Part shown: piece after piece, positions 1-11,100 of the stretch
How positions within the stretch are numbered: position 1 is the stretch's first letter
How the letters are laid out: the number at the start of each line of letters is the position of its first letter
Source of the DNA: Bolinopsis microptera
Taxonomy: Eukaryota > Ctenophora > Tentaculata > Lobata > Bolinopsidae
NCBI RefSeq assembly: GCF_026151205.1
Contig: NC_087082.1
Location: forward strand, 7,695,908 to 7,759,907
DNA length: 64,000 nucleotides
Reading direction: 5' to 3'
Translations under genes and position numbers: made by a program
The notes under the pieces: model-generated
What the model was told of the DNA's origin: nothing
What the model saw: only the letters and a program-made list of their open reading frames with translations
Database searches by the model: none

Positions 1-414
1 AATCTGCTATACTCTTAAACAGTGTATGTTTATCGTCCTCAAAACTAGCAATATTAAATTGTCATGATGAACAAGCTTCAGTTCTAACTTCTATGGTGAT
101 AACTCCTTTTAGATCTGCTGTAGGTGGGCAGTGTTATCCTCACGTTTACGTAAACAGAGAGTTTGCCTAATAGTTAATAGTTAATAGTTAATAGTACTTT
201 GTTTACACTTTACAGTATGCACTGAAGGGGTATCCTAGGAAGTTTCTTGAACTTTTAACAGGTACCCCTCCTCATTTAACCCTCGATTAAGTTCCCTATC
301 ATTCGGCTGAGTCGACCGAGGAGATCGCATAGATCCAATGGATCCTTAGTAGCTACTCCCTAGACTTAGCTTCTCCCTAGTTTTCACATTTTAACAGTAG
401 TGAGTAGTAGTTAA
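1..414. other. no gene seen; diverged SINE fragment near 255-350
   Basis: I see no coding exon here. Positions about 255-350 resemble the middle of the SINE copies at 2862, 5816 and 44089: they share 'cctcatttaaccctc', an 'ttcggctgagt' block and 'ggatccttag' in the same order, with many differences. I read it as an old headless fragment of that family. Confidence 0.45.
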
Positions 415-415
415 C

Positions 416-814
416 AACAACTGTGCAATATCACAGTTGAGAAGCAGTTAACAACTGTGCAATATCACAGTTGAGAAGCAGTTAACAACTGTGCAATATC
501 ACAGTTGAGTAGCAGTTAACAACTGTGCAATATCACAGTTGAGAAGCAGTTAACAACTGTGCAATATCACAGTTGAGAAGCAGTTAACAACTGTGCAATA
601 TCACAGTTGAGAAGCAGTTAACAACTGTGCAATATCACAGTTGAGAAGCTGTTAACAACTGTGCAATATCACAGTTGAGTAGCAGTTAACAACTGTGCAA
701 TATCACAGTTGAGTAGCAGTTAACAACTGTGCAATATCACAGTTGAGAAGCAGTTAACAACTGTACAATATCACAGTTGAGTAGCTGTTAACAACTGTGC
801 AATATCACAGTTGA
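416..814. repeat. 34-bp minisatellite with a hairpin in every unit
   Basis: About 12 head-to-tail copies of a 34-bp unit with only a few single-base variants. Each unit holds CAACTGTG, a 6-base spacer and CACAGTTG, a perfect 8-bp inverted repeat, plus the palindrome GTTAAC. There is no unique spacer between units, so this is a minisatellite. Confidence 0.95.
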
Positions 815-993
815 ACTATGGCTCTACTACTTTGGAGTGTTGCGGTTAATTTGAAGACCTATAAGATCTGTCTCTGTTTATTTTATAAAATATAAATTAA
901 TAACTGCGTATAAATATAATTGACTTGTAAGTGTTGACATAGTAAATCACGATAAGTGCTGTAAAGTATCCTCTTGTCAATAACATTGGCGAC

Positions 994-1889
994 ATGCCAA
1001 GTCCTGTAGTTGGAGTTATTTTACTAAACATGCCAAGTCCTGTAGTTGAAGTTATTTTACCAAACATGCCAAGTCCTGTAGTTGAAGTTATTTTACTAAA
1101 CATGCCAAGTCCTGTAGTTGAAGTTATTTTACTAAACATGCCAAGTCCTGTAGTTGAAGTTATTTTACCAAACATGCCAAGTCCTGTAGTTGGAGTTATT
1201 TTACTAAACATGCCAAGTCCTGTAGTTGAAGTTATTTTACCAAACATGCCAAGTCCTGTAGTTGAAGTTATTTTACTAAACATGCCAAGTCCTGTAGTTG
1301 AAGTTATTTTACTAAACATGCCAAGTCCTGTAGTTGAAGTTATTTTACCAAACATGCCAAGTCCTGTAGTTGAAGTTATTTTACTAAACATGCCAAGTCC
1401 TGTAGTTGGAGTTATTTTACTAAACATGCCAAGTCCTGTAGTTGGAGTTATTTTACTAAACATGCCAAGTCCTGTAGTTGAAGTTATTTTACTAAACATG
1501 CCAAGTCCTGTAGTTGAAGTTATTTTACCAAACATGCCAAGTCCTGTAGTTGAAGTTATTTTACTAAACATGCCAAGTCCTGTAGTTGGAGTTATTTTAC
1601 TAAACATGCCAAGTCCTGTAGTTGGAGTTATTTTACCAAACATGCCAAGTCCTGTAGTTGGAGTTATTTTACTAAACATGCCAAGTCCTGTAGTTGGAGT
1701 TATTTTACCAAACATGCCAAGTCCTGTAGTTGAGTTATTTTACTAAACATGCCAAGTCCTGTAGTTGAGTTATTTTACCAAACATGCCAAGTCCTGTAGT
1801 TGAAGTTATTTTACCAAACATGCCAAGTCCTGTAGTTGAAGTTATTTTACCAAACATGCCAAGTCCTGTAGTTGGAGTTATTTTACTTA
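994..1889. repeat. 36-bp minisatellite, about 25 units
   Basis: A 36-bp unit beginning 'atgccaagtcctgtagtt' is repeated about 25 times. Because 36 is a multiple of three, both strands stay open, but the translations are only simple repeats. Two sites vary between units (ggag/gaag and ctaaac/ccaaac). The pattern of variants repeats every five units at the start, so there is a 180-bp higher-order period. Two units near 1720-1770 have lost a base. Confidence 0.95.
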
Positions 1890-2498
1890 ACCACAATTGT
1901 CAGACTAGCTATAAATTATTCTACTTTTACTGATTAAAATGAGAATTTCTTACTTAAATTGGAATTTCTTAACTAAAAGTTTGACAAGCACAAGCATTTT
2001 GTACATGTCTTCCAATTCTGAAAAATATAGTTACACGGCAAAAGAGCTGGATAATTAAAGTTGATAACTTGCATAAATATTCATTTAGCATAATGACCAG
2101 TGCTATACATTAAGTGTCTGTCTGATACTAGAATTTCGATGCGATGTGGTCTGTGGCTAAAGTTGTAGATAATGTAGTTGAAATTGCGAAGAAGAAAAAA
2201 TTATGCACTAAGCACTTTGAATAATTGTACATCTTTTGCGGTTCACTTAAATTACTACTAGGTGAATTAGTATACTTAGTATCAGATGCCATCTAATCGT
2301 GAAAGATGTGGAAGTTTAAACGTCATGATCAAGTTTAGAAAAGGTGAATAGTATCACGATAATGGTGTTTACCTTAAATGAAATTTACCGGTCCTCCAAG
2401 AGAATTGCTGGTAGCAACTGAATAATCAATTTAAATTAATCAATTAGTTATTTGGTAAAATAATTGCTTATATAAAAACTAATTATTTCCCTAACAGT
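1890..2498. other. AT-rich stretch, nothing recognised
   Basis: No exon, RNA gene or repeat family was recognised on either strand. Confidence 0.5.
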
Positions 2499-2607
2499 TG
2501 AAGAAGAACGTAGCGAAGACGAAGATTCTGAAGAAAGTAGGAGTGAGGTTCCTGAAACTGTTCCTGATAGGGGTGTTCCTGAACACAGGAGTACCAGGAG
2601 GTTGGTA
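2499..2607 (+). CDS. possible orphan acidic exon (plus strand)
   Basis: A good acceptor (ttatttccctaacag) is followed by an open stretch encoding a Glu/Asp/Ser-rich peptide (EEERSEDEDSEESRSE and onward to STRR), with a possible donor at GGAG/gttggt. An acidic linker ending in basic residues would suit the cytosol-facing part of HGSNAT just before its catalytic domain, and the HGSNAT C-terminal half lies downstream on the same strand. The exons that should join them were not found. This is a weak inference; it may be a chance open stretch. Confidence 0.25.
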
Positions 2608-2861
2608 GATATTTACATTTCTTATCTTACTTTAGGTACATTAGGTAATAGTTATCGATATATTATCGGGGTTAGATGATATTATATCTAATCTTGATTC
2701 GTAGATCTCTTGTTTCATTGTTTTTATCTTCCAGGTAAATATAATGAGTATTATTTTGATCTGATTGTTGAAACTTCAGATTATTGGATTATTAGAATTT
2801 AGATCATAATTTAAACTAAATAGCACGATGCCCAGCCATGCTATTTAGTCTAATCTCAACT

Positions 2862-3210
2862 CTTATTTTACTTCGGACATTCCAACAGCCACATTGTTAC
2901 ACAAGTGTGTAACCAGCCAATTACAGGAAGCCGAAGGATTCAATTATACATTAGGCCAGTGACGGTTAAGGTAGTGTGTACCATACTTTCTTCGCCCGAG
3001 ACTTTGCTGCAATGGGCAGCTCCTCATTTAACCCTCACACCCGATTTCTCGAGTATTTGGCTGAGTGGACCGGGGGGCTGCATAGACCACTCAGGATCCT
3101 TAGCTGAGCGTCGACGACGCTCACCCCTCGGCTAGTGGCAGAGTCGGGAATCGAACCTGGTACCTCAAGCAATACCAGGCCCGGATTAACCAACTGAGCC
3201 ACTAAGCCAC
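2862..3210 (-). mobile_element. tRNA-derived SINE, copy 1
   Basis: Read on the minus strand, the element starts with a tRNA-like head near 3210. It carries an A box (TGGCTCAGTTGG) and a B box (GGTTCGATTCC). A conserved body follows, ending at the left in a tail whose plus-strand form is 'cttattttacttcgg'. Two other full copies share this layout at about 5816-6162 and 44089-44420. No clear target-site duplication was seen. Confidence 0.85.
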
Positions 3211-3361
3211 TAATTATTGAGAATAAATATAAAGTTATAACTAATAAGCAGTCAGGATGTCGGTATAATTAGTAAGTAGACTGTAAAATGTATATTATAT
3301 GTTGTGTGTCAGTAGCAAGCACTGATAGTGTCGGTTTTTTAATTGACTATAATATAATATT

Positions 3362-4010
3362 ACAGTCTATACTACTATACTAGAGCTGTACTAAACCACG
3401 CACAGTACAAACCTGGATCAGGTACAGTACAGTTTGGATCTGTGTCTGTGTCACAACCTGTAGAGTACGATACTTTAATATTATTTACATCATCTCCAGT
3501 CAACACTTGGGTCCTTTTTTACTTTTTCAACTCAGAAACATTCGCCCACTGGCCACTTTGTAATGAGCAAATGATATATAATAGTCTATACTACTATACT
3601 AGAACTGTACTAAACCACGCACAGTACAAACCTGGATCAGGTACAGTGCAGTTTGGATCTGTGTCTGTGTCACAACCTGTAGAGAAAGATACTTTAATAT
3701 TATTTGCATCATCTCCAGTCAACACTTGGGTCCTTTTTTACTTTTTCAACTCAGAAACATTGCCCACTGGCCACTTTGTAATGAGCAAATGATATATAGT
3801 CTATACTACTATACTAGAGCTGTACTAAACCACGCACAGTACAAACCTGGATCAGGTACAGTGCAGTTTGGATCTGTGTCTGTGTCACAACCTGTAGAGA
3901 AAGATACTTTAATATTATTTGCATCATCTCCAGTCAACACTTGGGTCCTCTTTTACTTTTTCAACTCAGAAACATTCGTCCACTTTTTAATGAGCAAATT
4001 TTTCATTAAG
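3362..4010 (-). repeat. about 218-bp tandem triplication, each copy holding a 45-bp exon
   Basis: Three near-identical copies with period about 217-220 bp. On the minus strand each copy has a polypyrimidine tract and acceptor (tctttctctacag), a 45-bp exon, and a donor (gtttgt). The exons are 3847-3891, 3632-3676 and 3413-3457. The plus-strand ORFs over this stretch are shadows. Confidence 0.9.
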
Positions 4011-7000
4011 TAGGTTGTGCAGTGTGCAGTACACACACTGTTTGCGTACCTTGTTGTGTACCTTGAAAGTAGACCTCAGAAAGGTAGAGGAAGCTGTCGT
4101 ACCCTGCTCGCTGTTTAATGTAGATACGGTCCCCGGAGTTATCAAACCTCAGTATGTAGGTCTGTGCTTCAGCAGTGAACCAGTCTGTAGTAGTCTCCTC
4201 CTCCTCAGCAGTGTTATAGTTCACTAGGAGCACTTGTTCAGGACTGCAGTTACCTGGCTCCACGTTCTCTGTACACACTGATATTGTACTTCCTGAACAG
4301 TTCACACTCAACCCTCTCTTCACACCTACCTAGTAACTACCTACCTAGAACCTACCTACCTAGTAACTACCTACCTAGTAACTACCTACCTAGTAACTAC
4401 CTACCTAGTAACTACCTACCTAGTAACTACCTACCTAGTAACTACCTACCTAGTAACTACCTAGTAACTACCTACCTAGTAACTACCTACCTAGTAACTA
4501 CCTAGTAACTACCTACCTAGTAACTACCTAGTAACTACCTACCTAGTAACTACCTACCTAGTAACTACCTACCTAGTAACTACCTACCTAGTAACTACCT
4601 AGTAACTACCTAGTAACTACCTATTAACTACCTACCTAGTAACTAGTAACTACCTACCTAGTAACTACCTACCTAGTAACTACCTACCTAGTAACTACCT
4701 ACCTAGTAACTACCTACCTAGTAAATACCTACCTAGTAACTACCTACCTAGTAACTACCTACCTAGTAACTACCTACCTAGTAACTACCTAGTAACTACC
4801 TATTAACTACCTACCTAGTAACTACCTACCTAGTAACTGCCTACCTAGTAACTACCTACCTAGTAACTACCTACCTAGTAACTACCTAGTAACTACCTAC
4901 CTAGTAACTACCTACTTAGTAACTACCTACCTAGTAACTACCTAGTAACTACCTACCTAGTAACTACCTACCTAGTAACTACCTACCTAGTAACTACCTA
5001 CCTAGTAACTACCTAGTAACTACCTAAGCACACTTCTAGATTAAGTAAGTTGTCTTGTACCTCAATATAAACGATAGTTTGGATAATTAACCAAATGTTA
5101 CTACAGCTATCTAATACTATACTACTACTATTATACTACTAGAGCGATGAGGTCCCACTAGATGGACGGTACTTAAAACGAGGGCCCTATTAAAAAGAGT
5201 GTTTACTGTCTGCAGAAGTGATTTGATCTGTTCCCACATTGTTCACTATTTTAACTCTGGTCACGTGGTAAACTTTATCAAGGTCCAGTGTGATCCATTC
5301 TCCTCCTGGACCCTGAAATGTTGCAAAATAAGGTGAAATTACCGGGTCATGTTCATTATATTCATTAAATTTAATCTGGATAACAAAAGATAGATCACAC
5401 AATACACATTAAGTAGATCAAATAGGTAGGTCAATAGGTAGGTCACACAATACACATTAAGTAGATCACATAGGTAGGTCAATAGGTAGGTCACACAATA
5501 CACATTAAGTAGATCACATAGGTAGGTCAATAGGTAGATCACACAATACACATTAAGTAGGTCAATAGGTAGGTCAATAGGTAGGTCACACAATACACAT
5601 TAAGTAGGTCAATAGGTAGGTCAATAGGTAGGTCACATACCTTTCCGTTTCCCGTACCACCAATGGTATCTAGTTGACCATCAATAATGTTGTCAGGTTC
5701 CATTCCAGTTGGACGACCACGGTTGCTGGACGTTGTTACTAATGAAGGGGACTGCCAGGGGATGTGGGGCCCTGAAACAATTAAAATTAGAGCCCATGAT
5801 ATTTTTTTTAAGACACTTATTTTACTTCGGTGTATTCCAACAGCCACATTGTTACACAAGTGCAACCATCCAATTACAGGAAGCCGAAGGATTTATTTTG
5901 GCCAGTGACGGTTAAGGTAGTGTGTACCATACTTTCTTCGCTCGAGATTTTGCTGCAATGTGCAGCTCCTCATTTAACCCTCACGCCCGATTTCTCGAGT
6001 ATTCGGCTGAGTAGACCGGGGGGCTGCATAGACCACACAGGATCCTTAGCTGAACGTCAAAGACGCCCACCCACGACCAGACAGACAGTGGAATTCGAAC
6101 TCGCAACCTTACGATTTAATTCGCAAAGATGGCGATCTAACCAACTGCGCTACCTGGCCGCTAAATTGACAAAAACAGATTACAGATATATCTGGTATTG
6201 TTGGTTTTAATATATTCTGCGTAGAGCGTGCTAAATACTTACCAATACACGACGGCTCTATTCTCCTTATGAAGAGTCTTCCTTTCAAACACCTCAGAAA
6301 CCTATCTCCGGCCAGTTCCTTGCCAGTCTCTACACAGGACAACATGGTTATGTCTCCTGGTTCAACTGGGAGGAGGGAGGACCTTAACTTGTGGTCCCAC
6401 CTGCTGGGCAGGGATGTACATGTACCTGGGTAGGGGAGTTTGTTATTTTACGTCAATTTAAGTTGCTTTATTAAAACTGTGGGCCGTGGGGTATGTAATG
6501 TTACGTTACTTTAAGTTACTTTATTAAAACCACTCTTAGTCAGTTCATTCTCCCTCTGTACTCTAGTACAGCTGAGCTATATTCACCTAGTTTTAAAGGT
6601 CTGTACAAGTTGGGGTCTAGGTCTGATGACACAACACTTTCCACCATTTCCATTTCATCAAACGTACACTCGTTGTAAAGCTTTGTGTTAAACAACTCCA
6701 CTCCGTTAAAAAACAGATAGAATCGCGACTTCCACATGAGAATTGTCAACACCTTCTTATCTTCACCGGCAATAAGATGATTGATGGGTCCTGAATTTTT
6801 TGAGTTCAGTCATCAGTGTCACGTCCTCTACTATACGAAATCTTTCCTTTTTATTTACTATTTTTCTTGACATCAAATATATCTTATTGCATCTTATTGC
6901 ATCTTATTGCATCTTATTTATTACTAAAAATAGTGACTTGAAGGATACCTGAAGCGTGCTGAGTGGCACCCAAACATGTGGGTGAGATTATCTCGTACTC

Positions 7001-7433
7001 TGTTTTTGTGATTCTAACAGTGAGATGCTTGTTGGCGTTGAGGAACTCTGCTTTGTTTTTCAGGTTGATTAAAAACTCGGGCTCTATGGTTTTCAGTTTT
7101 ATTTGTAGTGCCTTTTCGCTGAAGTCTAATAAAACAAGTTCCGCTGGTATTCCCGTCCAAGTCTCTGAAAAGATTATTGTTAAGGGCGCTGAACCTCTTC
7201 ATTTTAAGAAAGGTCAGGGAAATGCGACAACAAATAACAAAAGAACTCCATCGTAGTTATAAATTGAATTTTGACATATTCTGTATAAACTAATCCGCCC
7301 AAAAACATTAGAACGTTGGTATAATCAAACTATTAGACTGACTAACCTTCCTCCTCTTTGTCTGGATCTTCTGTTCCTTGCTCCTCCAGATCTGGTGCAC
7401 TATTCTCGCACCCTTCACTTGGTTCACATGTAC
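3413..7433 (-). CDS. mosaic extracellular protein: sushi (CCP) plus F5/8 type C domain (5' and 3' ends not defined)
   Basis: Minus-strand exons in order: 7347-7433, 6949-7164, 6587-6790, 6243-6425, 5641-5771, 5207-5375, about 4050-4325, 3847-3891, 3632-3676, 3413-3457. Every junction fits in phase, and most exons are phase 1-1, typical of shuffled extracellular modules. Exon 6243-6425 encodes one sushi domain with four cysteines (CTSLP... LSC... LRC... PSCIG). Exons 5641-4050 encode a discoidin/fucolectin-type F5/8C domain: IIDGQLDT, GGEWITLDLDKVYHVTRVKIVNN, and a C-terminal LYLSEVYFQG. Exon 6587-6790 (KSRFYLFFNGVELF) looks faintly galectin-like. The 7347-7433 exon and the three 45-bp exons encode short acidic two-cysteine linkers. 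A SINE sits in the intron between 5771 and 6243. A secreted or cell-surface glycan-binding role is inferred. I did not find the signal peptide or the stop. The 3' end of exon 4050-4325 could also be 4062. Confidence 0.75.
4327..5025. repeat. 15-bp minisatellite abutting a splice acceptor
   Basis: Units of 'tagtaactacctacc' (15 bp) and an 11-bp short form fill about 700 bp. On the minus strand the array runs straight into the acceptor at 4326-4328 (..CTAGGTAG/GTGTGAAG). The acceptor AG is therefore supplied by the repeat, and no normal polypyrimidine tract lies next to it. Confidence 0.95.
5405..5640. repeat. degenerate minisatellite in an intron of the F5/8C gene
   Basis: Repeats built from 'aggtaggtcaat' and 'cacacaatacacattaagtag' fill the intron between exons 5641-5771 and 5207-5375. 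On the minus strand they begin at the donor GTATGTGACCTACC, whose 'tgtgacctacc' recurs inside the array. Confidence 0.9.
5816..6162 (-). mobile_element. tRNA-derived SINE, copy 2
   Basis: Same family and orientation as the copy at 2862. The tRNA-like head at the right end has an A box (TAGCGCAGTTGG) and a B box (GTTCGAATTCC). It lies in the intron between the sushi exon and the first F5/8C exon of the minus-strand gene, in the same transcriptional direction as that gene. Confidence 0.85.
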
Positions 7434-8183
7434 CTGAAATGACAATTTTAACTGCACTTTTTCTATTGTAACAAAATGTTTGATAGTCAAATCTGTGCTC
7501 ATTGGTCTTTTTTGATACAAATTTAGGACTTTAGGACTGAAATATGCAGCTATACATTATACAACGGCTATACATTTTATATTTTAAAATTCTAGAGTAA
7601 TGAATTATAATGTGAGGCTAATAATTCTGAAGTGGTTCATATCTTATGAAGCAATCATACTACTATAATACTACTGGCTAACATTGAGAGCGTATAGTGC
7701 TTTGTAATTATAAATTACCTCAGCATCATCAAGATAATTATTCACGGAGGACCTTGAGTCTGTTATAACTACTATTTGAATTTAAAACTACTGAGATATG
7801 TTATTTTTAATCATCAATTATTTAATTCAATAATTCCACAACGATGCACTCTTTTGGCTCAATAACATGGTACGCAACCGAGGAATATAAAAATGTTTAA
7901 CAGCAGTAACCCTTTAAAAACAAATTTAGGGGTCCCTTATACATATTATGTATAATACATAATATCATCCAACGAAGTTGTACTATGGCAATTTGGATGG
8001 TATGTACCAAAATAGAAGTTTGATAGAATGATGTAATAAGTCAACTTTTAAAAACAGTTTCCTTCAAATATTAAAATTATATTAGAAAACAAAGAACCGT
8101 GCGATATAATAATATCTAGATATAGACCATGTTAAGTTCCTAATTATTAATTAAACTTTTTCTGTTTTCTGATAATTCCGTAC
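7434..8183. other. intergenic, AT-rich, with a palindrome near 7948
   Basis: I searched this stretch for the missing N-terminal exons of HGSNAT and saw none. Around 7945-7968 there is an AT-rich palindrome with 11-bp arms (ATATTATGTAT / ATACATAATAT). Confidence 0.5.
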
Positions 8184-11100
8184 ATGCGACAAGGGAAAAC
8201 GCTCTTTTTACTTAGTATAATTATTTCAGGAGTTGACCTGACCCAGCTAAGGATACCCGGAGTTTTACAACGTATTGGTTTCACTTACTTAGTCTGCTCC
8301 GTACTGGAGATACTCTTTATTCCTAGACTCACTGCTGCAGAGAACTTCGTGAGTAATACTACTGTTGTAGTGCTGCTAGTGAGTTGTTCATACAATACTA
8401 CTATTTCTTTTAGCTGTGGGTAAATGATTGATATGGTCTCTAATCTATATTGGTAATATAATAATGAGGTGTTAATTACAATCTGGTGTTTGTTTGTTAA
8501 TTACAGGACGTCTAATGTATTCTCATATAATTTAAAGTGTGTGTAAGCCGGAGATAACACGCCCCCACTGATATGCCGAACTGATTGAAGATTGTTTGCA
8601 TGACTAATCTAGCCATTGCTTGCGGAGGAGATAGCCGAGTTAATGCTTGCGGAGGAGTATTGCATGTTAGAATCATCACATACCCTCCGCAGGCAATCAC
8701 ATACCCAACATACCGGGTCTGCCTGAGAAAGAGAGCCTTATAAACTCTTAGCAGTCAGCTCAAACTAGTCATCCTATAGAGGCAGTGTTTTACAAGTACA
8801 CCATTTTACAATGTAGTAGATATTAATAGCCCCTGAACAACCTACTCAGTATGTACTCAGTATGTACTCAGTATGTACTCAGTATGTACTCAGTATGTAC
8901 TCAGTGTACGTATCAACTAGCTCAACTGCTGCCCAGCCCCCTCACCGCCGCAAGATCGTAGTTATTTAATGAAAATTTGTAGAACAGCCCCTAAAGGTAT
9001 AAACGGTTTCTAGTCCAGGTAGATATTTATAATATTAACATTGTGCTGCTGTGTTTTCTATATATCAGCTAATAAGGAACATATGTCTAGTGTTGAAGTT
9101 GTATTTAACAACTGTTTTCACAGTTTCTAAATCACATTATCCGGTGCCAACTATCGTACAATTACCATATATGGGCATCACGTGGTCATGTTTTCTATAA
9201 CATACGTTATCTTCAAAATATGTGACTGTATAATTCCACAACGATTAAAAAAATGTTAGTTTATGATCCAATCTAAAACCGATGACACTTTATCAAGGTT
9301 TATAACAGCTTAACAGTTAGTCATCACTGTAAATACTACATACCTAAAATACCTAACACTACACCTGATCCGGTCCATTAACGTGTTAAATACAGTGCTA
9401 ACCGTTAAATTGAGTGTTAGTGTTAATGCAGTTTTAAATAGACGCGCTGTATAACCAACACCTTTAAAGAATACCAGTCACGCTATCTGTTAACGGACAC
9501 TGAAAGAACTGTAGTTTAAAATAGTTCAAACTAACACTATTTTAAGACATTTAGTGATCGGAGTACTGATCGAGCTTCTGATCTGACAGAAGTACACCGT
9601 AAGACCACCGTATTAGGACCACTAGTTAATATTAGGACAGTAGTTAGGACACTATTAGGACCAGCTTAGAAACACGTGACATGTTGTGGCTAACAACTAG
9701 TCCCGCTACAGGGTGGAGAGAGAATGAAGGTTGAAGATAACGAGTATAACGAGTGTGGCAAATTCCTCAACGAGGAGCCGGACATTCCTGTGAGTACCGT
9801 TTCACAGTGCAGCGAGGGGTCTTATTTATAGGATTATTGAAACTATTATTACATTAGTGTATATTCATTTTACTGAATTGTCACATGAGTAACCACGTGT
9901 TTACTGCAGGACAAGAAGAACAGTTGGAAGTACGCACAGAACTCTGAAGGGGAGACTGTTATTCGCGGGGTACGTTCTATGCCTTGAGAAAAGCCGACAG
10001 CATAACATTTTGTGCAGATAGGATTTTCAGTTTGTTCACAAAAAATGTGGATGTGCAGACTGCAGTTAGAAATTAGAATTGCTCTTGTACAGGCAACAAG
10101 GTTACCATGCTAAGTTGTTTTCTACCCATGCCCTGGTACGGTCCATCTAACGTTAACACTCATGTGTTCTGTAAGCTAGGGGTATAGCTTCAACACTCTT
10201 CAAACAGCGAAAATAGGAAGTTATAGCTTATCTAGGTCATATAGCTTATCTATATCATTATATAGCTTATCTAGGTCACACTTAGATAAGCTCCGATGAT
10301 TTTATTGTAGCCGTACAACAGGGTGACCTACAAGGGTGACCTGGATAATATACCAATTCATGGCTCTCAATCTTAAAGCTCCTCTAATTTACACTGAAAT
10401 AAGAAATGTAATATATGTAATGTAACCTAGCATTACACTATAATACAGTCATTACTAATTAACCATTACGTAAGGATAGGGAGTGGAAACATACCTTTAT
10501 AACTTTATAACGATGATTTAAGAGCCTGTAAATTAATGTTATATAATTCCGGGACGAGGGAGCACTCTTGTGTAATGTAAAGCGTGACATGTCACGTGAC
10601 TGGTAACGTGGTCTGTGGCTAGTGTTACATCTGGTGAGACTGGTCACGTCCACTGAGGTCACCACGGCTCTGGTCACTCCTCCTCTTTATGCGAATATAT
10701 TATGTGTGACAAGACATAATTATGCGAATATTATAATTCTCAGTCAATTTAATCTAGTGAGTAAGATTCATATTTTAGTGTAAATGTAAACCAGGTTCTC
10801 CAGTAATCAAGGGAATGTTTCTAACACTACCATGCTTGCCTATCTGTCCTGTGTAGACACTACATTGTACATTGTGCAGCTGCTGGCCATATCTCATGAA
10901 AACAAACCACATTCCAACAAGGTTCCCAACCATTCTGGAAGGTTCTCTTGAAACCACATCTTGGACCTGGGTATATTATTCAGTTTCTTTAACTAGATTT
11001 GTCACGTGACTAACACGTGACTAACGCGTGACTAAGACCGCGTCTGACGTCACTTAACAAGATCAAGACCGTGTGTAATTATAGAACAGACTGTGTGGTT

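Noticed and set aside
416..814. CRISPR-like array
   Set aside because: Units are contiguous with no unique spacers, and the genome is eukaryotic; it is a minisatellite.
897..1746. Long ORFs on both strands (PSPVVEVIL and ITSTTGLGMF repeats)
   Set aside because: A 36-bp period keeps frames open by arithmetic. There is no splice or start context, and units with a deleted base break the frame.
3140..3200. tRNA gene
   Set aside because: A and B boxes are present, but the acceptor and anticodon stems do not fold. It is the head of a SINE also seen at 5816 and 44089.
6963..7256. Plus-strand 97-codon ORF
   Set aside because: It is the antisense of a minus-strand exon (6949-7164) that has proper splice sites and phase.
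10775..10980. Last exon of the nested F5/8C gene
   Set aside because: The phase-1 reading is Cys-rich and stops soon, which is tempting, but the acceptor is weak and no family motif supports it; left as a possibility only.
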